Assembly: GCA_028752905.1 (NCBI GenBank)
Contig: JAQNBH010000303.1
Span: 1 to 64,000, forward strand
Length of the DNA: 64,000 bases
Reading direction: 5' to 3'
From: Cladorhizidae sp. MBARI D1340-BT2
Taxonomy: Eukaryota; Porifera; Demospongiae; Poecilosclerida; Cladorhizidae
Shown: positions 44,001-56,400 of the stretch, piece by piece
Layout: every line of letters starts with the position of its first letter
How positions within the stretch are numbered: the stretch's first letter is position 1
The notes under the pieces: generated by a model
The model's database searches: none
The model's input: only the letters and a program-made list of their open reading frames with translations
Told to the model about the DNA's origin: nothing
Translations under genes and position numbers: made by a program

Positions 44001-47000
44001 ATTGTCAACCTGCCTCCACCCAGTGAGGTGTTGGTGGAGTGTGTGTCCTCATAGAGCTATTGTCAAAAAACCTGCCCCCACCCAATGAGGTGTTTGAGTG
44101 TGTGTCCTCATAGAGCTATTGTCAACCTGCCCCCACCCAGTGAGGTGTTGGTGGAGTGTGTTTCCTCATAGAGCCCTGCCCCCACCAGTGAGGTGTTGGT
44201 GGAGTGTGTGTCCTCATAGAGCTATTGTCAACCTGCCCCCACCCAGTGAGGTGTTGGTGGAGTGTGTTTCCTCATATAGCCCTGCCCCCACCAGTGAGGT
44301 GTTGGTGGAGTGTGTGTCCTCATAGAGCTATTGTCAACTTTCCCCCACCCAGTGAGGTGTTGGTGGAGTGTGTCCTCATAGAGCTATTGTCAACCTGCCT
44401 CCACCCATGGATTGTGTGTCCTCATAGAGCTATTGTCAACCTGCCTCCACCCAGTGAGGTGTTGGTGGAGTGTGTGTCCTCATAGAGCTATTGTCAACCT
44501 GCCCCCACCCAGTGAGGTGTTGGTGGAGTGTGTGTCCTCATAGAGCTATTGTCAACCTGCCCCCACCCAGTGAGGTGTTGGTGGAGTGTGTGTCCTCATA
44601 GAGCTATTGTCAACCTGCCTCCACCCAGTGAGGTGTTGGTGGAGTGTGTGTCCTCATAGAGCTATTGTCAACCTGCCCCCACCCAGTGGTGTTGGTGGAG
44701 TGTGTGTCCTCATAGAGCTATTGTCAACCTGCCTGCACCCAGTGAGGTGTTGGTGCAATGTGTGTCCTCATAGAGATATTGTCAACCTGCCCCCACCCAG
44801 TGAGGTGTTGGTGGAGTGTGTGTCCTCATAGAGCTATTGTCAACCTGCCTCCACCCAGTGAGGTGTTGGTGGAGTGTGTGTCCTCATAGAGCTATTGTCA
44901 ACCTGCCCCCATCCAGTGAGGTGTTGGTGGAGTGTGTGTCCTCATAGAGCTATTGTCAACCTGCCCCCATCCAGTGAGGTGTTGGTGGAGTGTGTGTCCT
45001 CATAGAGCTATTGTCAACCTGCCCCCACCCAGTGAGGTGTTGGTGGAGTGTGTGTCCTCATAGAGCTATTGTCAACCTGCCTCCACCCAGTGAGGTGTTG
45101 GTGGAGTGTGTTTCCTCATAGAGCCCTGCCCCCACCAGTGAGGTGTTGGTGGAGTGTGTGTCCTCATAGAGCTATTGTCAACTTTCCCCCACCCAGTGAG
45201 GTGTTGGTGGAGTGTGTCCTCATAGAGCTATTGTCAACCTGCCTCCACCCATGGATTGTGTGTCCTCATAGAGCTATTGTCAACCTGCCTCCACCCAGTG
45301 AGGTGTTGGTGGAGTGTGTGTCCTCATAGAGCTATTGTCAACCTGCCCCCACCCAGTGAGGTGTTGGTGGAGTGTGTGTCCTCATAGAGCCCTGCCTCCA
45401 CCCAGTGAGGTGTTGGTGGAGTGTGTGTCCTCATAGAGCTATTGTCAACCTGCCCCCACCCAGTGAGGTGTTGGTGGAGTGTGTGTCCTCATAGAGCTAT
45501 TGTCAACCTGCCTCCACCCAGTGAGGTGTTGGTGGAGTGTGTGTCCTCATAGAGCTATTGTCAACCTGCCTCCACCCAGTGAGGTGTTGGTGGAGTGTGT
45601 GTCCTCATAGAGCTATTATCAACCTGCCCCCACCCAGTGAGGTGTTGGTGGAGTGTGTGTCCTCATAGAGCTATTGTCAACCTGCCTCCACCCAGTGAGG
45701 TGTTGTTGGAGTGTGTGTCCTCATAGAGCTTTTATCAACCTGCCTCCACCCAGTGAGGTGTTGGTGGAGTGTGTGTCCTCATAGAGCTATTGTCAACCTG
45801 CCCCCACCCAGTGAGGTGTTGGTGGAGTGTGTGTCCTCATAGAGCTATTGTCAACCTGCCTCCACCCAGTGAGGTGTTGGTGGAGTGTGTGTCCTCATAG
45901 AGCTGTTGTCAACCTGCCCCCACCCAGTGAGGTGTTGGTGGAGTGTGTTTCCTCATAGAGCCCTGCCCCCACCAGTGAGGTGTTGGTGGAGTGTGTGTCC
46001 TCATAGAGCTATTGTCAACCTGCCCCCACCCAGTGAGGTGTTGGTGGAGTGTGTGTCCTCATAGAGCTGTTGTCAACCTGCCCCCACCCAGTGAGGTGTT
46101 GGTGGATTGTGTGTCCTCATAGAGCTATTGTCAACCTGCCTCCACCCAGTGAGGTGTTGGTGGAGTGTGTGTCCTCATAGAGCTATTGTCAAAAAACCTG
46201 CCCCCACCCAATGAGGTGTTTGAGTGTGTGTCCTCATAGAGCTATTGTCAACCTGCCCCCACCCAGTGAGGTGTTGGTGGAGTGTGTTTCCTCATATAGC
46301 CCTGCCCCCACCAGTGAGGTGTTGGTGGAGTGTGTGTCCTCATAGAGCTATTGCCAACTTTCCCCCACCCAGTGAGGTGTTGGTGGAGTGTGTCCTCATA
46401 GAGCTATTGTCAACCTGCCTCCACCCATGGATTGTGTGTCCTCATAGAGCTATTGTCAACCTGCCTCCACCCAGTGAGGTGTTGGTGGAGTGTGTGTCCT
46501 CATAGAGCTATTGTCAACCTGCCCCCACCCAGTGAGGTGTTGGTGGAGTGTGTGTCCTCATAGAGCTATTGTCAACCTGCCCCCACCCAGTGAGGTGTTG
46601 GTGGAGTGTGTGTCCTCATAGAGCTATTGTCAACCTGCCTCCACCCAGTGAGGTGTTGGTGGAGTGTGTGTCCTCATAGAGCTATTGTCAACCTGCCCCC
46701 ACCCAGTGGTGTTGGTGGAGTGTGTGTCCTCATAGAGCTATTGTCAACCTGCCTGCACCCAGTGAGGTGTTGGTGCAATGTGTGTCCTCATAGAGATATT
46801 GTCAACCTGCCCCCACCCAGTGAGGTGTTGGTGGAGTGTGTGTCCTCATAGAGCTATTGTCAACCTGCCTCCACCCAGTGAGGTGTTGGTGGAGTGTGTG
46901 TCCTCATAGAGCTATTGTCAACCTGCCCCCATCCAGTGAGGTGTTGGTGGAGTGTGTGTCCTCATAGAGCTATTGTCAACCTGCCCCCATCCAGTGAGGT

Positions 47001-49090
47001 GTTGGTGGAGTGTGTCCTCATAGAGCTATTGTCAACCTGCCCCCACCCAGTGAGGTGTTGGTGGAGTGTGTGTCCTCATAGAGCTATTGTCAACCTGCCT
47101 CCACCCAGTGAGGTGTTGGTGTAGTGTGTTTCCTCATAGAGCCCTGCCCCCACCAGTGAGGTGTTGGTGGAGTGTGTGTCCTCATAGAGCTATTGTCAAC
47201 TTTCCCCCACCCAGTGAGGTGTTGGTGGAGTGTGTGTCCTCATAGAGCTATTGTCAACCTGCCCCCACCCAGTGAGGTGTTGGTGGAGTGTGTGTCCTCA
47301 TAGAGCTATTGTCAACCTGCCTCCACCCATGGATTGTGTGTCCTCATAGAGCTATTGTCAACCTGCCTCCACCCAGTGAGGTGTTGGTGGAGTGTGTGTC
47401 CTCATAGAGCTATTGTCAACCTGCCCCCACCCAGTGAGGTGTTGGTGGAGTGTGTGTCCTCATAGAGCCCTGCCTCCACCCAGTGAGGTGTTGGTGGAGT
47501 GTGTGTCCTCATAGAGCTATTGTCAACCTGCCCCCACCCAGTGAGGTGTTGGTGGAGTGTGTGTCCTCATAGAGCTATTGTCAACCTGCCCCCACCCAGT
47601 GAGGTGTTGGTGGAGTGTGTGTCCTCATAGAGCTATTGTCAACCTGCCTCCACCCAGTGAGGTGTTGGTGGAGTGTGTGTCCTCATAGAGCTATTGTCAA
47701 CCTGCCCCCACCCAGTGGTGTTGGTGGAGTGTGTGTCCTCATAGAGCTATTGTCAACCTGCCTGCACCCAGTGAGGTGTTGGTGCAATGTGTGTCCTCAT
47801 AGAGATATTGTCAACCTGCCCCCACCCAGTGAGGTGTTGGTGGAGTGTGTGTCCTCATAGAGCTATTGTCAACCTGCCTCCACCCAGTGAGGTGTTGGTG
47901 GAGTGTGTGTCCTCATAGAGCTATTGTCAACCTGCCCCCATCCAGTGAGGTGTTGGTGGAGTGTGTGTCCTCATAGAGCCCTGCCTCCACCCAGTGAGGT
48001 GTTGGTGGAGTGTGTGTCCTCATAGAGCTATTGTCAACCTGCCCCCACCCAGTGAGGTGTTGGTGGAGTGTGTGTCCTCATAGAGCTATTGTCAACCTGC
48101 CTCCACCCAGTGAGGTGTTGGTGGAGTGTGTTTCCTCATAGAGCCCTGCCCCCACCAGTGAGGTGTTGGTGGAGTGTGTGTCCTCATAGAGCTATTGTCA
48201 ACTTTCCCCCACCCAGTGAGGTGTTGGTGGAGTGTGTCCTCATAGAGCTATTGTCAACCTGCCTCCACCCATGGATTGTGTGTCCTCATAGAGCTATTGT
48301 CAACCTGCCTCCACCCAGTGAGGTGTTGGTGGAGTGTGTGTCCTCATAGAGCTATTGTCAACCTGCCCCCACCCAGTGAGGTGTTGGTGGAGTGTGTGTC
48401 CTCATAGAGCCCTGCCTCCACCCAGTGAGGTGTTGGTGGAGTGTGTGTCCTCATAGAGCTATTGTCAACCTGCCCCCACCCAGTGAGGTGTTGGTGGAGT
48501 GTGTGTCCTCATAGAGCTATTGTCAACCTGCCTCCACCCAGTGAGGTGTTGGTGGAGTGTGTGTCCTCATAGAGCTATTGTCAACCTGCCTCCACCCATG
48601 GATTGTGTGTCCTCATAGAGCTATTGTCAACCTGCCCCCACCCAGTGGTGTTGGTGGAGTGTGTGTCCTCATAGAGCTATTGTCAACCTGCCTGCACCCA
48701 GTGAGGTGTTGGTGCAGTGTGTGTCCTCATAGAGATATTGTCAACCTGCCCCCACCCAGTGAGGTGTTGGTGGAGTGTGTATCCTCATAGAGCCCTGCCT
48801 CCACCCAGTGAGGTGTTGGTGGAGTGTGTGTCCTCATAGAGCTATTGTCAACCTGCCCCCACCCAGTGAGGTGTTGGTGGAGTGTGTGTCCTCATAGAGC
48901 TATTGTCAACCTGCCCCCATCCAGTGAGGTGTTGGTGGAGTGTGTGTCCTCATAGAGCCCTGCCTCCACCCAGTGAGGTGTTGGTGGAGTGTGTGTCCTC
49001 ATAGAGCTATTGTCAACCTGCCCCCACCCAGTGAGGTGTTGGTGGAGTGTGTGTCCTCATAGAGCTATTGTCAACCTGCCCACACCCACG
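41085..49090. repeat. 58-bp satellite array, about 138 copies
   Basis: The period is 58; 41096-41153 is one unit containing GTCCTCATAGAGCTATTGTC. Truncated units recur as markers: GAGCCCTGCC, ACCCATGGATTGTG, TCAAAAAACCTG and TGTATTTTTAACC. These show multi-kilobase higher-order repeats, with identical ORF-sized blocks at 44204 and 46224 (2020 bp apart), 46606 and 47615 (1009 bp), and 45048 and 48068 (3020 bp). The unit is related to the 67-bp unit left of 40473. Confidence 0.98.
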
Positions 49091-49259
49091 CATTGATAGT
49101 TGGTTAATAAAAAAATAAAAATTATCTTCTATTAAAATTTTATACAACTCATGGCAGTTTAAGTGTTGCCTCTATAGAATACTATATAAATACATGTTTA
49201 GTATTTAGAGAAACATTTTGAATTGTTGTAGCTAGTGACTAGAATTGTCTCTTCTCCAG

Positions 49260-49409
49260 ATGTGTGTGAGTATTTCAGCCTCCCCAGACAGTCTCCCTGA
49301 GCACAGCAGCTGGTCAGCCTCTCTGCCCTCACAGACACTAGCCACGCCCACAGGGAAGTGGAGGAGACCTGGAGAGAGAAGGAAGGGAAGAATGAAGGCC
49401 ATGGTCAAG
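49260..49409 (+). CDS. Candidate 150-bp internal exon, unknown protein
   Basis: TTGTCTCTTCTCCAG, a strong acceptor, ends at 49259, and AAG|GTCAGC gives a donor at 49410. Fifty codons are open with both ends on codon boundaries. The product is Ser/Pro-rich first (SASPDSLPEHSSWSASLPSQ) and basic at the end (KWRRPGERRKGRMKAMVK), like a disordered regulatory or nuclear-localising segment. The stretch before it (49091-49259) is AT-rich spacer. Confidence 0.4.
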
Positions 49410-49499
49410 GTCAGCAGCAAACAGCAAGACACTTGCATAGCTTGAGCTGTGCCCAGTGAGGGCAGGCTAATGGCAGGCATAATTCATAAGCATCAGGGG

Positions 49500-49502
<3 letters not shown>

Positions 49503-49538
<36 letters not shown>

Positions 49539-49548
49539 ACACACACAC
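49503..49548. repeat. (CA)n microsatellite
   Basis: About 22 CA dinucleotides with one CCA interruption lie in unique DNA after the candidate exon at 49260-49409. A GCTGCAG acceptor-like site ends at 49557. Confidence 0.92.
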
Positions 49549-49814
49549 TAGCTGCAGGCTGTGTTGGATGGGACAGTAGCTGTTGGGGCATTCATTCATT
49601 AGTGCTCCTTCACACTTCACTAAAGTGGTTTTGTTTGGCTGGCAGCCAATATGGGAAGGAGCATGCCTAATTGAGGGTCCAGGGGCTCTGAATCCCATGA
49701 GGGTGTCTGGGCAGTTATTGGGTCATGGTGATGATGAGAGCTATCTCTAGGTCTGGCAAGGTTGGACAGCCTCACCCCCACCATGATAATGTTGGCTACT
49801 TTGGATGTGTGTAG

Positions 49815-50213
49815 ATGCTCACACAAGCCCTCACAGCATCAGACAATGGTTGCCTAGCAGCACACACCAGCCACTCTTACAAGCAGCTGCAAGCTGCTGA
49901 GATACATGTTCCAGAAAAACTAGTGTCCATGTGTGTTATGTACTGGCACTGCAGAAAAACTAGTGTCCATGTGTGTTATGCACTGGCACTTGTTGTGTTG
50001 TTGTCTATCACAGCAGAGAAGTGCAGATATAATGGAGGTGCTTACAGAGGCCCTCCTTCTGCCTGGCTGCACAACCAGATGCCCCTCACCACAACAGGCT
50101 GGCCGGTAGGGGAGGGAAGCACACTACGAGTGCGGCCATCAGGCAGAGCTGTGGCCACAGCAGACCAGAAGCTGACAAGAAGTTCAGACATTCTCAAGAG
50201 AGACAGTTTGTAG
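49815..50213 (+). CDS. Candidate terminal exon or ORF of 132 codons
   Basis: A frame open from 49815 ends at TAG 50211-50213. Its last 66 codons look most protein-like (EKCRYNGGAYRGPPSAW at the start, DQKLTRSSDILKRDSL at the end). They are preceded by TTGTTGTCTATCACAG (ending 50013), so the true exon may be 50014-50213, entered with two bases completing a codon. That phase does not join directly to the exon at 49260-49409, so another exon would be needed between them. The earlier part includes a 40-bp tandem duplication. Not recognised. Confidence 0.38.
   Translation: MLTQALTASDNGCLAAHTSHSYKQLQAAEIHVPEKLVSMCVMYWHCRKTSVHVCYALALVVLLSITAEKCRYNGGAYRGPPSAWLHNQMPLTTTGWPVGEGSTLRVRPSGRAVATADQKLTRSSDILKRDSL
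49913..49992. repeat. 40-bp tandem duplication (two copies)
   Basis: AGAAAAACTAGTGTCCATGT begins copies at 49913 and 49953, which differ by one base (TATGTACTGG/TATGCACTGG) before diverging. Confidence 0.93.
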
Positions 50214-50473
50214 ACTTGAGTGTATTTTATACTGTGTCTGTGTTGAGTGTGTGCTCCATCACTAGCAATTCTATGCCACAACTACTGCCTGGGAAGAAGG
50301 TGCACACAATCCCATTTTATCCATTCATGTTTGTCACGGGAGGACATCCAGGGAGATATGTAGATACATCACCACATCCAGCCAAACATGGCAATATGCA
50401 CTTTCCCACTCACACTTCGGTGAGAGATCACTTATATATGATAATGACATATAATTATAATTATAAAGAACAG
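50214..50473. other. Unique spacer before the final array
   Basis: No splice-bordered exon is seen. The ORF from 50216 reads through here into the 36-bp array and is judged an artefact. ATAATTATAATTATAAAG lies at the array edge. Confidence 0.5.
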
Positions 50474-53400
50474 CACAAAAGCCAGCCCCAGAGAGTTAGA
50501 AAAGCCAGCCCCAGAGAGTTCGTTCCCACAATTAGAAAAGCCAGCCCCAGAGAGTTGGTGCCCACAATTAGAAAAGCCAGCCCCAGAGAGTTGGTGCCCA
50601 CAATTAGAAAAGCCAGCCCCAGAGAGTTGGTGCCGACAATTAGAAAAACCAGCCCCAGAGAGTTGGTGCCCACAATTAGAAAAGCCAGCCCCAGAGAGTT
50701 GGTGCCCACAATTAAAAAAGCCAGCCCCAGAGAGTTGGTGCCCACAATTAGAAAAGCCAGCCCCAGAGAGTTGGTGCCCACAATTAGAAAAGCCAGCCCC
50801 AGAGAGTTGGTGCCGACAATTAGAAAAACCAGCCCCAGAGAGTTGGTGCCCACAATTAGAAAAGCCAGCCCCAGAGAGTTGGTGCCCACAATTAAAAAAG
50901 CCAGCCCCAGAGAGTTGGTGCCCACAATTAGAAAAGCCAGCCCCAGAGAGTTGGTGCCCACAATTAGAAAAGCCAGCCCCAGAGAGTTGGTGCCCACAAT
51001 TAGAAAAGCCAGCCCCAGAGAGTTGGTGCCCACAATTAGAAAAGCCAGCCCCAGAGAGTTGGTGCCCGCAATTAGAAAAGCCAGCCCAAGAAAGTTGATG
51101 CCCACAATTAGAAAAGCCAGCCCCAGAGAGTTGGTGCCCACAATTAGAAAAGCCAGCCCCAGAGAGTTGGTGCCCGCAATTAGAAAAGCCAGCCCCCGAG
51201 AGTTGTTGCCCACAATTAGAAAAGCCAGCCCCCGAGAGTTGGTGCCCACAATTAGAAAAGCAAGCCCCAGAGAGTTGGTGCCCGCAATTAGAAAAGCAAG
51301 CCCCAGAGAGTTGGTGCCCACAATTAGAAAAGCCAGCCCCCGAGAGTTGGTGCCCACAATTAGAAAAGCAATCCCCAGAGAGTTGGTGCCCGCAATTAGA
51401 AAAGCCAGCCCCAGAGAGTTGGTGCCCACAATTAGAAAAGCCAGCCCCAGAGAGTTGTTGCCCACAATTAGAAAAGCCAGCCCCCGAGAGTTGGTGCCCA
51501 CAATTAGAAAAGCCAGCCCCAGAGAGTTGGTGCCCGCAATTAGAAAAGCCAACCCCAGAGAGTTGGTGCCCGCAATTAGAAAAGCCAGTCCCAGAGAGTT
51601 GGTGCCCACAATTAGAAAAGCCAGCCCCAGAGAGTTAGTGCCCGCAATTAGAAAAGCCAGCCCGAGAGAGTTAGTGCCCGCAATTAGAAAAGCCAGCCCC
51701 AGAGAGTTAGTGCACACAATTAGAAAAACCAGCCCCAGAGAGTTAGTGCACACAATTAGAAAAGCCAGCCACAGAGAGTTGCTGCCCGCAATTAGAAAAG
51801 CCAGACCCAGAGAGTTGGTTCCCACAATTAGAAAAGCCAGTCCCAGAGAGTTGGCGCCCACAATTAGAAAAGCCAGCCCCAGAGAGTTGGTGGCCACAAT
51901 TAGAAAAGCCTGCCCCAGAGAGTTGGTGCCCACAATTAGAAAAGCCAGCCCCAGAGAGTTGGTGCCCACAATTAGAAAAGCAGTTCCCAGAAAGTTGGTG
52001 CCCACAATTAGAAAAGCCAGCCCCAGAGAGTTGGTGCCCACAAAGCCAGCCCCAGAGAGTTGATGCCCACAATTAGAAAAGCCGTTCCCAGTGATGGTGC
52101 CCACAATTAGAAAAGCCAACCCCAGAGAGTTGGTGCCCACAATTAGTAAATCCGTTCCCAGTGAGTTGTTGCCCACAATTAGAAAAGACGGCTCTCAGGG
52201 AGTTGGTGCCCACAATTAGAAAAGCCAGCCCCAGAGAGTTGGTGTCCACAATTAGAAAAGCCAGCCCCAGAGAGTTGGTGCCCACAATTAGAAAAGCCAG
52301 ACCCAGAGAGTTGGTGCCCACAATTAGAAAAGCCAGCCCCAGAGAGTTGGTGCACACAATTAGAAAAGCCAGTCCCAGAGAGTTGGCGCCCACAATTAGA
52401 AAAGCTAGCCACAGAGAGTTGCTGCCCACAATTAGAAAAGCCAGCCCCAGAGAGTTGGTGCACGCAATTAGAAAAGCCAGCCCCAGAGAGTCAATTAGAA
52501 AAGCCAGCCCCAGAGAGTTGGTGCCCACAATTAGAAAAGCCAGCCCCAGAGAGTTGGTGCCCGCAATTAGAAAAGCCAGCCCCAGAGAGTTGGTGCCCAC
52601 AATTAGAAAAGTCAGCCCCAGAGAGTTGGTGCCCACAATTAGAAAAGCCAGCCCAAGAGAGTTGGTGCCCGCAATTAGAAAAGCCAGCCCAAGATAGTTG
52701 ATGCCTACAATTAGAAAAGCCAGCCCCAGAGAGTTGGTGCCCACAATTAGAAAAGCCAGCCCCAGAGAGTTGGTGCCCGCAATTAGAAAAGCCAGCCCCA
52801 GAGAGTTGGTGCCCACAATTAGAAAAGCCAGCCCCCGAGAGTTGGTGCCCACAATTAGAAAAGCCAGCCCCAGAGAGTTGGTGCCCGCAATTAGAAAAGC
52901 CAACCCCAGAGAGTTAGTGCCCGCAATTAGAAAAGCCAGTCCCAGAGAGTTGGTGCCCACAATTAGAAAAGCCAGCCCCAGAGAGTTAGTGCACACAATT
53001 AGAAAAGCCAGCCACAGAGAGTTGGTGCACACAATTAGAAAAGCCAGTCCCAGAGAGTTGGCGCCCACAATTAGAAAAGCCAGCCCCAGAGAGTTGATGC
53101 CCACAATTAGAAAAGCCAGCCCCAGAGAGTTGGTGCCCGCAATTAGAAAAGCCAGCCCCAGAGAGTTAGGCCCTCAATTATAAAAGACAGCCCCAGAGAG
53201 TCAATTAGAAAAGCCAGCCCCAGAGAGTTGGTGCCCACAATTGGAAAAACCAGCCCCAGAGAGTTAGGCCCTCAATTAGAAAAGCCAGCCCCAGAGAGTC
53301 AATTAGAAAAGCCAGCCCCAGAGAGTTGGTGCCCACAATTAGAAAAGCCAGCCCCAGAGAGTTGGTGCCCGCAATTAGAAAAGCCAGCCCCAGAGAGTCA

Positions 53401-56400
53401 ATTAGAAAAGCCAGCCCCAGAGAGTTGGTGCCCACAATTAGAAAAGCCAGCCCCAGAGAGTTGGTGCCCGCAATTAGAAAAGCCAGCCACAGAGAGTTGG
53501 TGCCCACAATTAGAAAAGTCAGCCCCAGAGAGTTGCTGCCCACAATCAGAAAAGCCAGCCCCAGAGAGTTGGTGCCCGCAATTAGAAAAGCCAGCCCCAG
53601 AGAGTCAATTAGAAAAGCCAGCCCCAGAGAGTTGGTGCCCACAATTAGAAAAGCCAGCCCCAGAGAGTTGGTGCCCGCAATTAGAAAAGCCAGCCCCAGA
53701 GAGTTGGTGCCCACAATTAGAAAAGTCAGCCCCAGAGAGTTGGTGCCCACAATTAGAAAAGCCAGCCCAAGAGAGTTGGTGCCCGCAATTAGAAAAGCCA
53801 GCCCAAGAAAGTTGATGCCTACAATTAGAAAAGCCAGCCCCAGAGAGTTGGTGCCCACAATTAGAAAAGCCAGCCCCAGAGAGTTGGTGCCCGCAATTAG
53901 AAAAGCCAGCCCCAGAGAGTTGGTGCCCACAATTAGAAAAGCCAGCCCCCGAGAGTTGGTGCCCACAATTAGAAAAGCAAGCCCCAGAGAGTTGGTGCCC
54001 GCAATTAGAAAAGCCAGACTCACAGAGTTGGTGCCCACAATTAGAAAAGCCAGCCCCAGAGAGTTGGTGCCCACAATTAGAAAACCCAGCCCCCGAGAGT
54101 TGGTGCCCACAATTAGAAAAGCCAGCCCCAGAGAGTTGGTGCCCGCAATTAGAAAAGCCAACCCCAGAGAGTTAGTGCCCGCAATTAGAAAAGTCAGTCC
54201 CAGAGAGTTGGTGACCACAATTAGAAAAGCCAGCCCCAGAGAGTTAGTGCCCGCAATTAGAAAAGCCAGCCCCAGAGAGTTAGTGCCCGCAATTAGAAAA
54301 GCCAGCCCCAGAGAGTTAGTGCACACAATTAGAAAAGCCAGCCACAGAGAGTTAGTGCACACAATTAGAAAAGCCAGTCCCAGAGAGTTGGCGCCCACAA
54401 TTAGAAAAACCAGCCCCAGAGAGTTGATGCCCACAATTAGAAAAGCCAGCCCCAGAGAGTTGGTGCCCGCAATTAGAAAAGCCAGCCCCAGAGAGTTAGG
54501 CCCTCAATTATAAAAGACAGCCCCAGAGAGTCAATTAGAAAAGCCAGCCCCAGAGAGTTGGTGCCCACAATTAGAAAAACCAGCCCCAGAGAGTTAGGCC
54601 CTCAATTAGAAAAGCCAGCCCCAGAGAGTCAATTAGAAAAGCCAGCCCCAGAGAGTTGGTGCCCATAATTAGAAAAGCCAGCTCCAGAGAGTTGGTGCCC
54701 GCAATTAGAAAAGCCAGCCCCAGAGAGTTGGTGCCCACAATTAGAAAAGCCAGCCCCAGAGAGTTGGTGACCGCAATTAGAAAAGCCAGCCCAAGAGAGT
54801 TCGTGCCCGCAATTAGAAAAGCCAGCCCCAGAGAGTTAGTGCACACAATTAGAAAAGCCAGTCCCAGAGAGTTGGCGCCCACAATTAGAAAAGCCATCCC
54901 CAGAGAGTTGGTGCCCACAAAGCCAGCCCCAGAGAGTTGATGCCCACAATTAGAAAAGCAGTTCCCAGAAAGTTGGTGCCCACAATTAGAAAAGCCAGCC
55001 CCAGAGAGTTGGTGTCCACAAAGCCAGTCCCAGAGAGTTGATGCCCACAATTAGAAAAGCCGTTCCCAGAAAGTTGGTGCCCACAATTAGAATAGCCGTT
55101 CCCAGAGAGTTGATGCCCGCAATTAGAAAATCCGTTCCCAGTGATGGTGCCCACAATTAGATAAGCCAACCCCAGAGAGTTGGTGCCCACAATTGTAGTA
55201 AATCCGTTCCCAGCGAGTTGTTGCCCACAATTAGAAAAGACGGCTCCCAGGGAGTTGGTGCCCACAATTAGAAAAGACAGCCCCAGAGAGTTGGTGTCCA
55301 CAATTAGAAAAACCAGCCCCAGAGAGTTGGTGCCCACAATTAGAAAAGCCAGTCCGAGAGAGTTGGTGCCCACAATTAGAAAAGCCAGCCCCAGAGAGTT
55401 GGTGCCCACAATTAGAAAAGCAGTTCCCAGAAAGTTGGTGCCCACAATTAGAAAAGCCAGCCCCAGAGAGTTGGTGCCCACAAAGCCAGCCCCAGAGAGT
55501 TGATGCCCACAATTAGAAAAGCCGTTCCCAGAGAGTTGGTGCCCACAATTAGTAAATCCGTTCCCAGTGAGTTGTTGCCCACAATTAGAAAAGACGGCTC
55601 CCAGGGTGTTGGTGCCCACAATTAGAAAAGCCAGCCCCAGAGAGTTGGTGTCCACAATTAGAAAAACCAGCCCCAGAGAGTTGGTGCCCACAATTAGAAA
55701 AGCCAGCCCCAGAGAGTTGGTGTCCACAATTAGAAAAATCAGTCCCAGAGAGTTGGTGCCCACAATTAGAAAAGCCAGTCCGAGAGAGTTGGTGCCCGCA
55801 ATTAGAAAAGCCAGCCCCAGAGAGTTAGTGCCCACAATTAGAAAAGCCAGCCCCAGAGAGTTAGTGCCCGCAATTAGAAAAGCCATCCCCAGAGAGTTAG
55901 TGCCCGCAATTAGAAAAGCCAGCCCCAGAGAGTTAGTGCACACAATTAGAAAAGCCAGTCCCAGAGAGTTGGCGCCCACAATTAGAAAAGCCAGCCACAG
56001 AGAGTTGCTGCCCGCAATTAGAAAAGCCAGCCCCAGAGAGTTGGTGCCCGCAATTAGAAAAGCCAGCCCCAGAGAGTTAGGCCCTCAATTAGAAAAGCCA
56101 GCCCCAGAGAGTTGGTGCCCACAATTAGAAAAACCAGCCCCAGAGAGTTAGGCCCTCAATTAGAAAAGCCAGCCCCAGAGAGTCAATTAGAAAAGCCAGC
56201 CCCAGAGAGTTGGTGCCCACAATTAGAAAAGCCAGCTCCAGAGAGTTGGTGCCCGCAATTAGAAAAGCCAGCCCCAGAGAGTTAGTGCCCGCAATTAGAA
56301 AAGCCAGCCCCAGAGAGTTAGTGCACACAATTAGAAAAACCAGCCCCAGAGAGTTAGTGCACACAATTAGAAAAGCCAGCCACAGAGAGTTGCTGCCCGC

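Noticed and set aside
50216..52063. 615-codon ORF with RKASPREL repeats resembling kinase sites
   Set aside because: It is the 36-bp satellite translated in one frame; the opposite strand is equally open, units include stops and frame-changing variants elsewhere, and there is no start context.
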